Assembly (NCBI RefSeq): GCF_000265525.1
Contig: NC_018015.1
Coordinates: forward strand, 62,001 to 126,000
Source: Thermococcus cleftensis
GTDB lineage: Archaea; Methanobacteriota_B; Thermococci; Thermococcales; Thermococcaceae
DNA: 64,000 nt
Direction of reading: 5' to 3'
Shown: in pieces, positions 52,590-60,892 of the stretch
Position numbering within the stretch: the stretch's first letter is position 1
Layout: each line of letters starts with the position of its first letter
Position numbers and translations under genes: made by a program
Notes under the pieces: generated by a model
Seen by the model: only the letters and a program-made list of their open reading frames with translations
What the model was told of the DNA's origin: nothing
The model's database searches: none

Positions 52590-54203
52590 ATGATACTCGG
52601 GATCCACGACGGTCACGACGCCGGAGCGGTGCTGATAGAAGGAGAGAGAATTTTCGCGGTGAACGAGGAGAGGCTGAACAGGGTCAAGAAGTTCAGGGGC
52701 TTCCCAAAGCTGAGCGTCGAGAAGGTCCTCGAGATGGCGGGTGTTGAGCCTGGAGACGTCGAGGTCATAGCGGTAGCTGGGATCTTCAGGAAGCAGAAAC
52801 GCCTCCTTGAGCTTGAGGAGAACCTGAAGGCAATTTTTGGGCCGGACTTCAAGAGGAAAGTCATCTTCGTCGAGCATCATTTAGCGCACTCGGCCTCGGC
52901 CTACTACACCTCGGGCTGGCGCGATGCCCTGGCAATCAGCATAGACGCGGCCGGCGACGGGCTCAGCTCGTCAATCTACGTGGCGAGAGATGGCGAGATG
53001 ATCAGGATTGCCCAGAGCACCTACATCGACTCCCTCGGCGACTTCTATGCCTCGGTTACTGAACTTTTAGGCTTCAAACCGATGCGCCACGAGGGAAAGG
53101 TGATGAGCCTCGCCGCCTATGGAAGGCCGGCCTACGATTTGAGCGCGATAATCGAGCTGAACGGGCTGAGCTTCGACAACCACCTCAAGGTCATCGGCGT
53201 GGAAGCGACGAGAAGGCTGGCGGAGCTCTTCCACTATCCATTCTCAAAGGCGAGGGAGATAGCAAACCAGATGAAGCGCGGGAAGCTCGACGGCGAGCTC
53301 CAGAAGAAGGCGATAGATATAGCGGCCAGCGCTCAACGGCACCTTGAGATGCTCATCGGGGAGCTGGGGCTCAAGCTGAAGGGCTATGGCCTTCCGCTCG
53401 CCTACGCCGGAGGGGTCGCCCAGAACGTAAAAGCCAACGCCGTTTTGAGGCAAGTCTTCGGGGACGGCAACCTCTGGGTCTTTCCGGCGATGGACGACGG
53501 AGGCTTGGCCTTCGGTGCGGCAGTCTTCGTGAAAGCTCAGATGGACAGGCTCGACGGAAGATGGAGGCCCTTCAGGCTTGAGCACGTCTACCTCGGGCCG
53601 GCCTATAGGAAGGAGGAAGTTGAGGAGTTCCTGAGGAGGGAAGGCCTCGAGTTTGAGGAGGTTGATGCCGGCTTCGTGGCCGATGCATTGGCGGAGGGAA
53701 AACTCGTCGGCTTCTTCCAGGGGGCAATGGAGTTCGGGCCGAGGGCCCTGGGCAACCGCTCGATTTTAGCTGACCCCCGCGATGAGCGCGTGAAGGAGAG
53801 ACTAAACGTGGCCTTAAAACGCGACGTCTTCCAGCCCTTTGCGCCCTCCCTGCTGTGGGAGAAGGCAGGGGAATACCTTGAAGACCTCAACGGTCTGCCT
53901 AACGAGTTCATGACGATGAGCTACGCGGCCAGCGATGAGTTCAGGAAGCTCGCCCCCGCTGTGGTTCACGTTGATGGCACGACGAGGCCCCAGGCGGTGA
54001 GGAAAGAGGTTAATCCGGTTTACTACGAAGTCATCAAGGCCTTCGAGCGCAGAACCGGGCTCGGGGCGGTTCTAAACACGAGCTTCAACATGCACGGCGA
54101 GCCGATAGTCTGCTCACCCGAGGACGCTCTGAGAACCTTTAGAGCCGCTGAGCTGGACGTTCTGGTTGTTGAGGGGCTCGCGGTTTGGAAGGAGGGCCCT
54201 TGA
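52590..54203 (+). CDS. Carbamoyltransferase, NodU/CmcH/TobZ family
   Basis: 537 aa. The N-terminal Kae1-like domain begins GIHDGHDAGAVLIEG, with the metal-site histidines in VEHHLAHSASAYY and MRHEGKVMSLAAYG and the motif YAGGVAQNVKANAVL. The C-terminal YrdC-like half has EFGPRALGNRSILADPR and LNTSFNMHGEPIVC. Members carbamoylate a sugar or antibiotic via carbamoyl-AMP; in archaea the acceptor is unknown. GTTTAAAAAA lies about 26 bp before the ATG with no ribosome site, so translation is probably leaderless. Confidence 0.92.
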   Translation: MILGIHDGHDAGAVLIEGERIFAVNEERLNRVKKFRGFPKLSVEKVLEMAGVEPGDVEVIAVAGIFRKQKRLLELEENLKAIFGPDFKRKVIFVEHHLAHSASAYYTSGWRDALAISIDAAGDGLSSSIYVARDGEMIRIAQSTYIDSLGDFYASVTELLGFKPMRHEGKVMSLAAYGRPAYDLSAIIELNGLSFDNHLKVIGVEATRRLAELFHYPFSKAREIANQMKRGKLDGELQKKAIDIAASAQRHLEMLIGELGLKLKGYGLPLAYAGGVAQNVKANAVLRQVFGDGNLWVFPAMDDGGLAFGAAVFVKAQMDRLDGRWRPFRLEHVYLGPAYRKEEVEEFLRREGLEFEEVDAGFVADALAEGKLVGFFQGAMEFGPRALGNRSILADPRDERVKERLNVALKRDVFQPFAPSLLWEKAGEYLEDLNGLPNEFMTMSYAASDEFRKLAPAVVHVDGTTRPQAVRKEVNPVYYEVIKAFERRTGLGAVLNTSFNMHGEPIVCSPEDALRTFRAAELDVLVVEGLAVWKEGP

Positions 54204-54210
54204 GCTATTG

Positions 54211-54220
54211 TCTTTTTCTC
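54211..54220 (+). terminator. T-run after carbamoyltransferase gene
   Basis: TCTTTTTCTC shortly after the stop codon, a likely archaeal termination signal. Confidence 0.4.
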
Positions 54221-54278
54221 CCGAAAACCCTTTACCCTTAAGGTGGGAGCTGACCTCCAATCTGCCCTGAAGGGCGAG

Positions 54279-54368
54279 GCTTTCAAAAGAAAAGGCAACG
54301 AAAGACTGAAGAAAGAAGGCCGCCTCGTCTGGATTTGGAAGACTTCGAAACCCTTATAAATGGGAAAA
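54279..54368 (+). pseudogene. Remnant of the 3' end of an archaeal ATPase gene
   Basis: Translation of the plus strand gives AFKRKGNERLKKEGRLVW and then, after a one-base shift, LEDFETLING. The intact ATPase gene just downstream ends SLRSRGWLVWDLEDFEML. Restoring a single G after TGG at 54332 would read VWDLEDFETL. The fragment is therefore the decayed C-terminus of a paralogue in the same orientation. It now includes the TATA box (CCTTATAAATGG, 54352-54363) of the intact gene. Confidence 0.6.
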
Positions 54369-54381
54369 CGTACTCTAAAGT

Positions 54382-55761
54382 ATGATACTCACGAGTAAGT
54401 TTATTGACCGGGAGCGGGAGCTTGAGTTCCTGAAGGATAGATACGGTTCTGAGAGTGCGGAGCTGATAATTCTCTACGGGCGAAGGAGGATAGGTAAGAC
54501 CTACCTCCTCCAGCGGTTCCTCTCGGAGGTCGGTGGGCTTTACCTTCTCGCCGAGGAGAGCGAGACCGTTCTCGAGGACTTTTCAGAGAAACTGGCCGAT
54601 TACTTCAACGATCCGGTGCTGAGGGAGAACCCGTTAAGGAACTGGAGGGCTTTCTTTGCTTATCTCTCTGAAAAAAGCTCGGAAAGACTCGTGGTCGTCA
54701 TAGACGAGGTTCAGTACGTGGCCAAGGCCCACAGGGAGTTCCTCAGCGTCCTCCAGAAGTACTGGGATACGAGCCTCTCAAAAACGAAGATAATGTTAAT
54801 CCTCTGCGGCTCTCTTGTTTCGTTCATGGAGGGGATCCTCTCGGCAAAATCGCCGGTGTACGGCAGAAGAACCGGTGCATGGAAGGTTGAGGAGATGGAC
54901 TTCTTCAGCGCGAGAAAGTTTCACCAGATGAGCCTTGAGGAGGCAATCCATGTTTACGCCGTCTTCGGCGGTGTTCCCCAGTACTGGGCCGACTACAACC
55001 CCGGTCTCGGCTTCTGGGAGAACATCAGAAGGCTGGTCCTCTCCAAGGGGGCCAAGTACTACGACGAGCCGAAATACCTCCTCCGCGAGGAGCTGAGGGA
55101 CGTTTCGCGCTACTTCTCAATTCTCAGAGCGATAGCGCTTGGCTACAACCGCTTCGGCCAGATAGCCGATAAGGCGCGGATTGAAAAGAACTCCCTCGGC
55201 AAATACCTCAGTGTTCTTCAGGAGATGGGCTACGTAACTGAGGAGTTCCCAGTTACCGGTGGGAGGAGGGGAATCTACAGGATAAGCGACAACCTCTTCG
55301 CCTTCTGGTTCCGTTTCGTTTACCCTCTGCGGGGCGAGATCGAGATGGGCCTCGACGTCGTTGAGGACATCAAGGTGGAGTTCAACCACTACCTCGGCTT
55401 CGTCTTCGAGAAAGTCGCCGAGCAGTTTCTGGTCGGGCTGAACAGGGCTGGAAGACTTCCGTTCAGGTTCACCAGGATTGGAAGATGGTGGCGCAAGAGT
55501 GAAGAAATCGACCTGCTTGCTCTGAACGAGCGTGAGAACAAGGTTCTGTCCATCGAGGTTAAGTGGAAGGAGCTGAGCGAGAGGGAAGCGAGGGGGATTC
55601 TTGGGGACCTTGAAAGAAAGATCGAGCTTGTTGGGCTTGACGGGTGGGAGAAAAGCTATGGGCTTGTTGCGAGGAAGGTTGATGGAAAGGAGAGTCTGAG
55701 GAGCAGGGGTTGGCTCGTGTGGGATCTGGAGGATTTTGAAATGCTCAATCCGGAGGACTAA
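54382..55761 (+). CDS. Archaeal ATPase family protein (ATPase_2 with DUF234)
   Basis: 459 aa. Walker A is ILYGRRRIGKTYLLQ (about residues 32-46), Walker B VVVIDEVQYVAK, sensor region ILCGSLVSFMEGIL. A winged helix (NRFGQIADKARIEKNSLGKYLSVLQEMGYV) and a C-terminal DUF234 nuclease-like domain follow; the latter has EIDLLALNERENKVLSIEVKWKE, a PD-(D/E)XK-type core. These ATPases are highly multiplied in Thermococcales and often lie in variable regions; function unknown, possibly defence- or mobility-related. A TATA box about 26 bp before the ATG implies a leaderless mRNA. Confidence 0.88.
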   Translation: MILTSKFIDRERELEFLKDRYGSESAELIILYGRRRIGKTYLLQRFLSEVGGLYLLAEESETVLEDFSEKLADYFNDPVLRENPLRNWRAFFAYLSEKSSERLVVVIDEVQYVAKAHREFLSVLQKYWDTSLSKTKIMLILCGSLVSFMEGILSAKSPVYGRRTGAWKVEEMDFFSARKFHQMSLEEAIHVYAVFGGVPQYWADYNPGLGFWENIRRLVLSKGAKYYDEPKYLLREELRDVSRYFSILRAIALGYNRFGQIADKARIEKNSLGKYLSVLQEMGYVTEEFPVTGGRRGIYRISDNLFAFWFRFVYPLRGEIEMGLDVVEDIKVEFNHYLGFVFEKVAEQFLVGLNRAGRLPFRFTRIGRWWRKSEEIDLLALNERENKVLSIEVKWKELSEREARGILGDLERKIELVGLDGWEKSYGLVARKVDGKESLRSRGWLVWDLEDFEMLNPED

Positions 55762-55888
55762 CGCCCAGAAGGAGATAATCCCAGGTGAAACATAGATGTC
55801 TACCGGAATGGTCCCGGAGAACTGAATCGAGGGTCTCTCTATCCAAAATCGTGTCCCCCAACGTCTTTATCTGCACTTCGATGTCCAT
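55745..55888 (-). CDS. Possible 47-residue small protein
   Basis: A 47-codon frame on the minus strand begins MDIEVQIKTLGDTILDRE. It is preceded by a TATA-like GTTTATAACC (the same AT segment serves the aminotransferase on the other strand) but has no clear ribosome site. It overlaps the end of the convergent ATPase gene by 17 bp. The composition looks protein-like but no family is recognised. It may be spurious or a fragment. Confidence 0.3.
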   Translation of the reverse strand: MDIEVQIKTLGDTILDRETLDSVLRDHSGRHLCFTWDYLLLGVSPPD

Positions 55889-55943
55889 CTTTTCGCCCAG
55901 GTAAGGTTATAAACATCGCCGAGAAGGAAAAGCGGTGATGTTC

Positions 55944-57113
55944 ATGGCGCTGAGCGACAGACTCGAGCTCGTAAACCCTTCTGAGATTAGAAAGCTTTTC
56001 GACCTTGCCCAAGGCGTCGAGGGTCTGATCTCCCTTGGAATCGGCGAGCCGGACTTCGACACGCCGGAGCACATAAAGGAGTACGCCAAGGAGGCATTGG
56101 ACAGGGGAATGACTCATTACGGCCCAAACGCAGGTCTTCCTATGCTCCGCGAGGCGATAGCGAGGAAGCTTAAAGAGCAGAACGGCGTAGAGGCAGACCC
56201 GAAGAGCGAGATAATGGTCACGGTGGGAGCGAACCAGGCGTTCATAATGGGCCTAGCGGCCTTCCTCAGGGAGGGGGAGGAGGTCCTCATTCCGAGCCCG
56301 ATGTTCGTCAGCTACGCTCCAGCGGTAATCCTCGCCGGCGGAAAGCCGGTCGAGGTGCCAACCTACGAGGAGAACGAGTTCAGGCTTAGCGTTGATGACC
56401 TTAAGAAGCACGTGAGCGAGAAGACCCGTGCGCTCATCATCAACAGTCCCAACAACCCCACCGGCGCGGTTCTCACCAGGAAGGACGTCGAGGAGATAGC
56501 CGACTTCGCGGTGGAGCACGACCTGATGGTTTTTAGCGACGAGGTCTACGAGCACTTCGTCTACGACGGGGCAAGGAACTACAGCATCGCTTCTCTAGAC
56601 GGCATGTTCGAGAGAACTATAACGGTAAACGGCTTCTCCAAGACCTTCGCCATGACCGGGTGGAGGCTGGGTTTCGTGGCGGCTCCGGCGTGGATAATCG
56701 AGAAGATGACCCGCTTCCAGATGTACAACGCCACCTGCCCGGTCACCTTCGCCCAGTACGCGGCCGCTAAAGCACTCGACGACCCGAGGAGCTGGAAGGC
56801 CGTTGAGGAGATGAGGAGAGAGTACGACCGCAGGAGAAATCTCGTCTGGAAGCGTTTAAACGAGATGGGCCTGCCAACCGTGAAGCCGAAAGGAGCGTTC
56901 TACATATTCTCCCGCGTGAGGGACACCGGCCTGACCGACAAGGAGTTCAGCGAGCTGATGCTCAAAGAGGCAAAGGTAGCAGTTGTTCCCGGCTCGGCCT
57001 TCGGAAAGGCCGGCGAGGGCTACATAAGGATAAGCTACGCCACTGCCTACGAGAAGCTCGAGGAAGCTATGGACAGAATGGAGAAAGTTCTCAGGGAGAA
57101 AAAGCTCGTCTAA
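55944..57113 (+). CDS. Aromatic/aspartate family aminotransferase
   Basis: 389 aa from the ATG behind GGTGATGTTC, identical in length to the characterised P. horikoshii aromatic aminotransferase. Fold type I PLP enzyme: the Schiff-base lysine is K233 in NGFSKTFAMTGWRLGF, with INSPNNPTGAVL, DEVYEHFVYDG and the phosphate-binding tail region. It transaminates aromatic amino acids with 2-oxoglutarate, feeding the 2-oxoacid ferredoxin oxidoreductases. Its end overlaps the convergent phosphoesterase gene by 4 bp. Confidence 0.93.
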   Translation: MALSDRLELVNPSEIRKLFDLAQGVEGLISLGIGEPDFDTPEHIKEYAKEALDRGMTHYGPNAGLPMLREAIARKLKEQNGVEADPKSEIMVTVGANQAFIMGLAAFLREGEEVLIPSPMFVSYAPAVILAGGKPVEVPTYEENEFRLSVDDLKKHVSEKTRALIINSPNNPTGAVLTRKDVEEIADFAVEHDLMVFSDEVYEHFVYDGARNYSIASLDGMFERTITVNGFSKTFAMTGWRLGFVAAPAWIIEKMTRFQMYNATCPVTFAQYAAAKALDDPRSWKAVEEMRREYDRRRNLVWKRLNEMGLPTVKPKGAFYIFSRVRDTGLTDKEFSELMLKEAKVAVVPGSAFGKAGEGYIRISYATAYEKLEEAMDRMEKVLREKKLV

Positions 57114-57766
57114 AGCCTGAGAAGCTCGACGTTCTCGACCCTTTTCTCCCTTTCATCGAAATCGATCACCGCGTAGTGGCCCCTGAAGAGCGGCCCTGGG
57201 TTCACGACTACCGTCCCGCCGATTCTATCAACCGCCCTCGCCTCGTGAATGTGGCCAACGACGACCAGTGGCGGCTCCCTCGCCTCGATGAACTCCCTGA
57301 GGGCGGAGCTGCCGACGTGGAGGCCGGAGTGTGTGAGGTCCGTTTTGGTGTTCCTGGGCGGAACGTGGGAGAGGATCACGTCGCCAGGCCGGTAGTTCCG
57401 CTCAAGGATCGCCCGTATCTCGTCCTCCGTGAGCTCCCAGATAGTGTTAAAGGGGGTGATGTTTGAGCCGCCTACGCCGATGAAGCCGACGCCTTTGATT
57501 TCCCTCCTCCGGTCGTGAACCCCCACCCCAAGCTCCTCGAGCAGGGCCGGGACGTCCCTGCCATCGCAGTTGCCGTGAACGGCAAGAGTTGAGACGCCGA
57601 GGTCGAGGAGGGGTCCGAGAACCTCCCGCGCGGTTTCGGCGTTGCTGAAGTTGGTTACATCGCCGGCTATGAGGAGTATGTCAAAATCCTCCCGCGAAAG
57701 AACCCTGGAAAGTGCCTCGGCCTTCCTCCTATCCCCGTGAACGTCCGTGATCGACACGATCCTCAT
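57110..57766 (-). CDS. Calcineurin-like metallophosphoesterase
   Basis: 218 aa. Metal-binding motifs are in order: ITDVHGD, IAGDVTN, VHGNCDG, LSHVPP and VGHIHEA. Small archaeal members are phosphodiesterases of the MJ0936/YfcE type or related to DNA/nucleotide metabolism; the substrate is not predictable. It is 12 bp downstream of the Fap7-like kinase gene, so the two form an operon. Confidence 0.9.
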   Translation of the reverse strand: MRIVSITDVHGDRRKAEALSRVLSREDFDILLIAGDVTNFSNAETAREVLGPLLDLGVSTLAVHGNCDGRDVPALLEELGVGVHDRRREIKGVGFIGVGGSNITPFNTIWELTEDEIRAILERNYRPGDVILSHVPPRNTKTDLTHSGLHVGSSALREFIEAREPPLVVVGHIHEARAVDRIGGTVVVNPGPLFRGHYAVIDFDEREKRVENVELLRL

Positions 57767-57778
57767 TGCACCACCCCC

Positions 57779-58318
57779 TCAGCCACCGAGGTCGAGGTAC
57801 GGGAGAACATCGTCATACACCCCGCTCCAGTCCACGACCCCAACGCGCCTCGTAATACCCTTTTCAATCAGACCGATTATCTCCTCCACGACCTGCTCGG
57901 GCGTTTTTCCGGTGGTGTCCACCTCGAGGACGTTCTCGTTCTCCTCAAGGGCCTCGACGAGGATAACATCGACCAGCTCGGCCTCGACGTTCTCGGCCAG
58001 CTTTTTCCTCGGGTAGCCTCTCTTCTCGAGCCTCTCGGCGATGAGCCTCGGGTGGGCGCGAAGGACGACCACGACATCGGCTGGAACGAAGTGGCTCAGG
58101 TGGCCGTCTATCACGACGTCCCTTCCTTTGAATTCCCCGGCCATTGCATCGGCCAGCTCGTCCACGTCTATCTCTAGCTCGTCCCCAACCCTCTCCCCGA
58201 TGCCCCGCTCGAGGGCGAAGTCCTTGACGCTCACGTACTCGTAGCCGAGCCTCTCGCTGAGGAGCTTTGAAACCGTCGTCTTTCCAACGCCGGGAGTTCC
58301 GGTTACTGCTATTATCAT
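57779..58318 (-). CDS. Fap7/hCINAP-type adenylate kinase-like NTPase
   Basis: 179 aa from the ATG behind GGTGAG. Walker A is [14 protein letters not shown] (residues 7-20), with a short NMP-binding region and [17 protein letters not shown] near the C-terminus. Archaeal Fap7 is an atypical adenylate kinase that acts with ribosomal protein uS11 in late small-subunit rRNA processing. It overlaps nothing and is first in an operon with the phosphoesterase. Divergent from the small coiled-coil gene. Confidence 0.9.
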   Translation of the reverse strand: MIIAVTGTPGVGKTTVSKLLSERLGYEYVSVKDFALERGIGERVGDELEIDVDELADAMAGEFKGRDVVIDGHLSHFVPADVVVVLRAHPRLIAERLEKRGYPRKKLAENVEAELVDVILVEALEENENVLEVDTTGKTPEQVVEEIIGLIEKGITRRVGVVDWSGVYDDVLPYLDLGG

Positions 58319-58443
58319 CTCACCCACCTGTGGCCCTATGGCCGGGGGATTTATATCCTTGTCTCCGTTGATTGTCGAAGGTTGATGTAGCATTCATCGA
58401 AAAGCTTATAAGGTCGGGGGCGCTTAAGAATTCAGGTGATACC

Positions 58444-58665
58444 ATGGAGAGGTTGAAATCCACCCTGCTTCAGAAAAGGCTTGAGGTCGTCAAGAAGAGG
58501 AAGGAACTCCTCGCCCTCGAGGAGGCCAGGCTCGTGAGGCTGGTGCGCCAGAAGAAGGCCACCGCTTCCCAGCTCGCGAAGGTGAAGAAGGAGAAGGTCG
58601 CCCTTGCCCTAGAGGAGGCGAAGCTCGTGAGGGTCCTCAAGCAGAACGGTTATCCTGCCGTTTGA
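58444..58665 (+). CDS. Small conserved-type coiled-coil protein
   Basis: 73 aa from the ATG behind GGTGATACC; the longer frame upstream lacks signals. Almost wholly helical and basic, with an internal duplication: ALEEARLVRLVRQKKA (about 23-38) and ALEEAKLVRVLKQNG (about 55-69). The helices would pack as a hairpin or dimer. TATA element CTTATAAGG lies about 40 bp upstream. No known family recognised; a nucleic-acid-binding role is possible from its basic charge. Confidence 0.7.
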   Translation: MERLKSTLLQKRLEVVKKRKELLALEEARLVRLVRQKKATASQLAKVKKEKVALALEEAKLVRVLKQNGYPAV

Positions 58666-58702
58666 TGTTTTCAAAAACTTTTGCAATGAAAAGGGAAGGA
58701 AA

Positions 58703-59920
58703 TCAGAAGACGTTCAGCTTGTCCTCGAGGATCATCTTCTGTATCTTCGTTATGTCGGCGAGCCAGGCGTCGGCTATCTCATATGCGGGCTTCTGAATGG
58801 TTTCCAGGCTGTAGCCCTTCTTCGGTATGACCTGAACGCTAGCTACGAGGGGCTCGTCGATGGGCTTGCCTATCTGGCTCAGTATCCTGACGTAGACCTC
58901 CTCAACCCCTTCAACCTGCTCGGCTATGTCGTTGGCTATGAGCATCGAGAGGAGGTTGTATATCTTTCCAACGTGGCTGACCGGGTTCTTTCCGGCAGCT
59001 GCCTCCATGCTCATGTGCCTGTTCGGGGTTATCAGGCCGTTCACGCGGTTGCCCCTGCCGACGCTTCCGTCGTCACCTGCCTCGGCGCTGGTTCCTGTGA
59101 CGGTGATGTAGTAGATTCCCTTCTCGGGGTCGTCGGCGGTGTTCACGTAGATGTTCACCTTCCTCTCGGTGTGCTCCTCCGCAACGGAGCGGGCGGCCTC
59201 GTAGATGGCGTCCTTGACGGCCATGTACTCGTCAGGGTTGGCAACCTCGCTGTCCACTATTGCGGCGGCGATGGTTATGTCTATCTCGTCGCCCTTCCTG
59301 AGGCCCATGACCTTGATGTCCTCTCCCACCGCTGGCCACTTCTTCTTGAACTCATCGCTGTTGAGGAGCCTCTCGGTCTCGAGGACTATCCTCTCGGTCT
59401 CGCTGAGGGGGGCGTAGCCGACACCGAAGGAAGTGTCGTTGGCGAGCGGAATCGGGTTCTCCTTGGCCTTGTTGAAAACCCCCACGAGGTCCACGCTTCC
59501 CTGCCCGATGCGGGAGTCTATGACGACGTGGTTCTCGAGGTCGAGATGCCTGACGGCCCTCTTGAGGTAGTCGCGGGCGGCCTTTATCGCGACCTCGTGG
59601 ACCGGGAAGAACTCCCTGTCAACCATCTCGACGGCCCTTCCCGAGAGGAGTATGTAAATCGGCTTTATGACCTCGCCGCCGCCGAACTGCGGGTAGGCCC
59701 TGCCACCGACGACCTCGACCTGGTCGGTGTTGTGGTGGAGGATAATCCCATAGCGCTTGATGTACTCCCTGCTGAGGGCCCTGCTGACGGCCTCGGCTAT
59801 GCCGTCGGCAATGCTGTCGGGGTGGCCTATTCCCTTCCTCTCGACGAGCTCTACCCTCTGCATCTCAACCGGGGTCCTTACAAGCTCCTCAACGACGATG
59901 TTCCTAACCTTTTCAGCCAT
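58703..59920 (-). CDS. mat: S-adenosylmethionine synthetase, archaeal type
   Basis: 405 aa from the ATG behind GAGGTGACGCTC, the usual archaeal MAT length. Family segments are clear: [24 protein letters not shown] near the N-terminus, [32 protein letters not shown], and [38 protein letters not shown]. It makes SAM from Met and ATP, the donor for Trm1 and TrmY elsewhere in this window. Minus-strand TATA box AAGTATATAAGC near 59970. Confidence 0.97.
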   Translation of the reverse strand: MAEKVRNIVVEELVRTPVEMQRVELVERKGIGHPDSIADGIAEAVSRALSREYIKRYGIILHHNTDQVEVVGGRAYPQFGGGEVIKPIYILLSGRAVEMVDREFFPVHEVAIKAARDYLKRAVRHLDLENHVVIDSRIGQGSVDLVGVFNKAKENPIPLANDTSFGVGYAPLSETERIVLETERLLNSDEFKKKWPAVGEDIKVMGLRKGDEIDITIAAAIVDSEVANPDEYMAVKDAIYEAARSVAEEHTERKVNIYVNTADDPEKGIYYITVTGTSAEAGDDGSVGRGNRVNGLITPNRHMSMEAAAGKNPVSHVGKIYNLLSMLIANDIAEQVEGVEEVYVRILSQIGKPIDEPLVASVQVIPKKGYSLETIQKPAYEIADAWLADITKIQKMILEDKLNVF

Positions 59921-60057
59921 GAGCGTCACCTCTGGAGGGTTTGTATGGTCAGCTCCCTTCGTCCGCTTATATACTTTTCGGCATGAATTAAGAACCCGAA
60001 TATTCCTGGAGGTTATCAAACCCGAAACCCTTAAAATTTTTCCTGAAAATTTTTCTA

Positions 60058-60213
60058 CCGCGTCCGACGACGCCCGGTGGCCCGGGCCCGGGAGCGTTCG
60101 GGCAGCGATGAGCGGGTGCGACGATGCCGGGCGGACAGGGCTTGGCCTCCGGACCGCTGGAGAAGGCCGAGGGCAGTCAATGAAGGCGGGGGATCAGCCA
60201 AGCCCACATTTTT
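60058..60213 (+). ncRNA. Probable double-hairpin H/ACA guide RNA
   Basis: A strikingly GC-rich non-coding stretch in a 325-bp gap. Hairpin 2: GGGCTTGGC (60138-60146) pairs perfectly with GCCAAGCCC (60197-60205), directly followed by ACA (60206-60208) and a T5 run. Hairpin 1: CGCCCGG (60071-60077) pairs with CCGGGCG (60127-60133), one base before ACA (60135-60137). Each unit is 63-71 nt, the size of archaeal H/ACA modules, with GA-rich internal segments suited to kink-turns. A TATA element CCTTAAAATTTT (60029-60040) lies about 26 bp before the predicted 5' end. Such RNAs guide pseudouridylation with Cbf5, Nop10, Gar1 and L7Ae. Target not identified. Confidence 0.7.
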
Positions 60214-60245
60214 AAGGTTCCCCTCCAACTTTCTCCGGTGAGAGT

Positions 60246-60872
60246 ATGGAGATGAAGGAGATAATCGAAGAGATAAGAGCGGTTCTCGACGAGAAGGATT
60301 CACTCAGGGAGGAAGCCCTCAAACTCACGAGGGAGATAGTCCGGCTCAGCGGGGACGCGGTAAAGGCGCTCCACAGGGGTGAGGTCGAGAGGGCAAGGGA
60401 GAGGCTCGAACTCGCCGGCAGAAAGGTTGCGGAGCTGAGGGAGATGCTCTCCGACCACAGGGACCTGTACCACACCGGCTACGTTCAGAGCGCCCACCAG
60501 GAGTTCGTTGAGGCGAGCCTGTTCTTTGCCTACATAACCGGTGAGGAATATCCCTCGCCCGGGGAGCTTGGGGTTCCCCACGCCGATTACGCCCTCGGAA
60601 TAGGGGACTTCATCGGTGAGCTGCGGAGGCATTTTCTGCTTCTCCTTCTGGCTGGAGACATAGAGGGGGCGGAAAAGACCTACCGCACGATGGAGGAAAC
60701 CTACGAGGAGCTGATGACGCTGGAATATCCGAAGGGACTTGTAAACGTCCGCGTGAAGCAGGATCAGGCCAGGGGCATACTCGAGAGGACCCTCGAGGAC
60801 CTGACGAGGGCCAAGCTGAGCAAAAGCCTGGAGGACAAGCTCACTCAAGTGCAGAATTATGTAAACCAATAA
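60246..60872 (+). CDS. Translin family protein
   Basis: 208 aa behind GGTGAGAGT. Wholly helical; it matches the archaeal translin family (REEALKLTREIVRLSGDAVKALHRGE, HQEFVEASLFFAYITGEEYPSPGELGV, YALGIGDFIGELRRHFLLLLLAGD, YRTMEETYEELMTLEYPKGL). Translin forms octameric RNA/DNA-binding shells, in eukaryotes with TRAX for small-RNA and tRNA processing. Archaeal role unknown. The T-run ending the upstream RNA doubles as its TATA box (TTTTTAAGG). Endonuclease V follows 20 bp downstream. Confidence 0.88.
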   Translation: MEMKEIIEEIRAVLDEKDSLREEALKLTREIVRLSGDAVKALHRGEVERARERLELAGRKVAELREMLSDHRDLYHTGYVQSAHQEFVEASLFFAYITGEEYPSPGELGVPHADYALGIGDFIGELRRHFLLLLLAGDIEGAEKTYRTMEETYEELMTLEYPKGLVNVRVKQDQARGILERTLEDLTRAKLSKSLEDKLTQVQNYVNQ

Positions 60873-60892
60873 AGCAGTAATTCGGTGATTAT

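Noticed and set aside
54382-55761. The archaeal ATPase with the carbamoyltransferase as a defence island.
   Set aside because: The flanking genes are ordinary metabolism and no nuclease, methylase or integrase accompanies it. The CRISPR array is 13 kb away. There is no support for a defence system here.
60058-60213. The GC-rich RNA as RNase P RNA or SRP RNA.
   Set aside because: It is too short, and the conserved RNase P and SRP sequence blocks are missing. The stem-plus-ACA layout fits H/ACA better.
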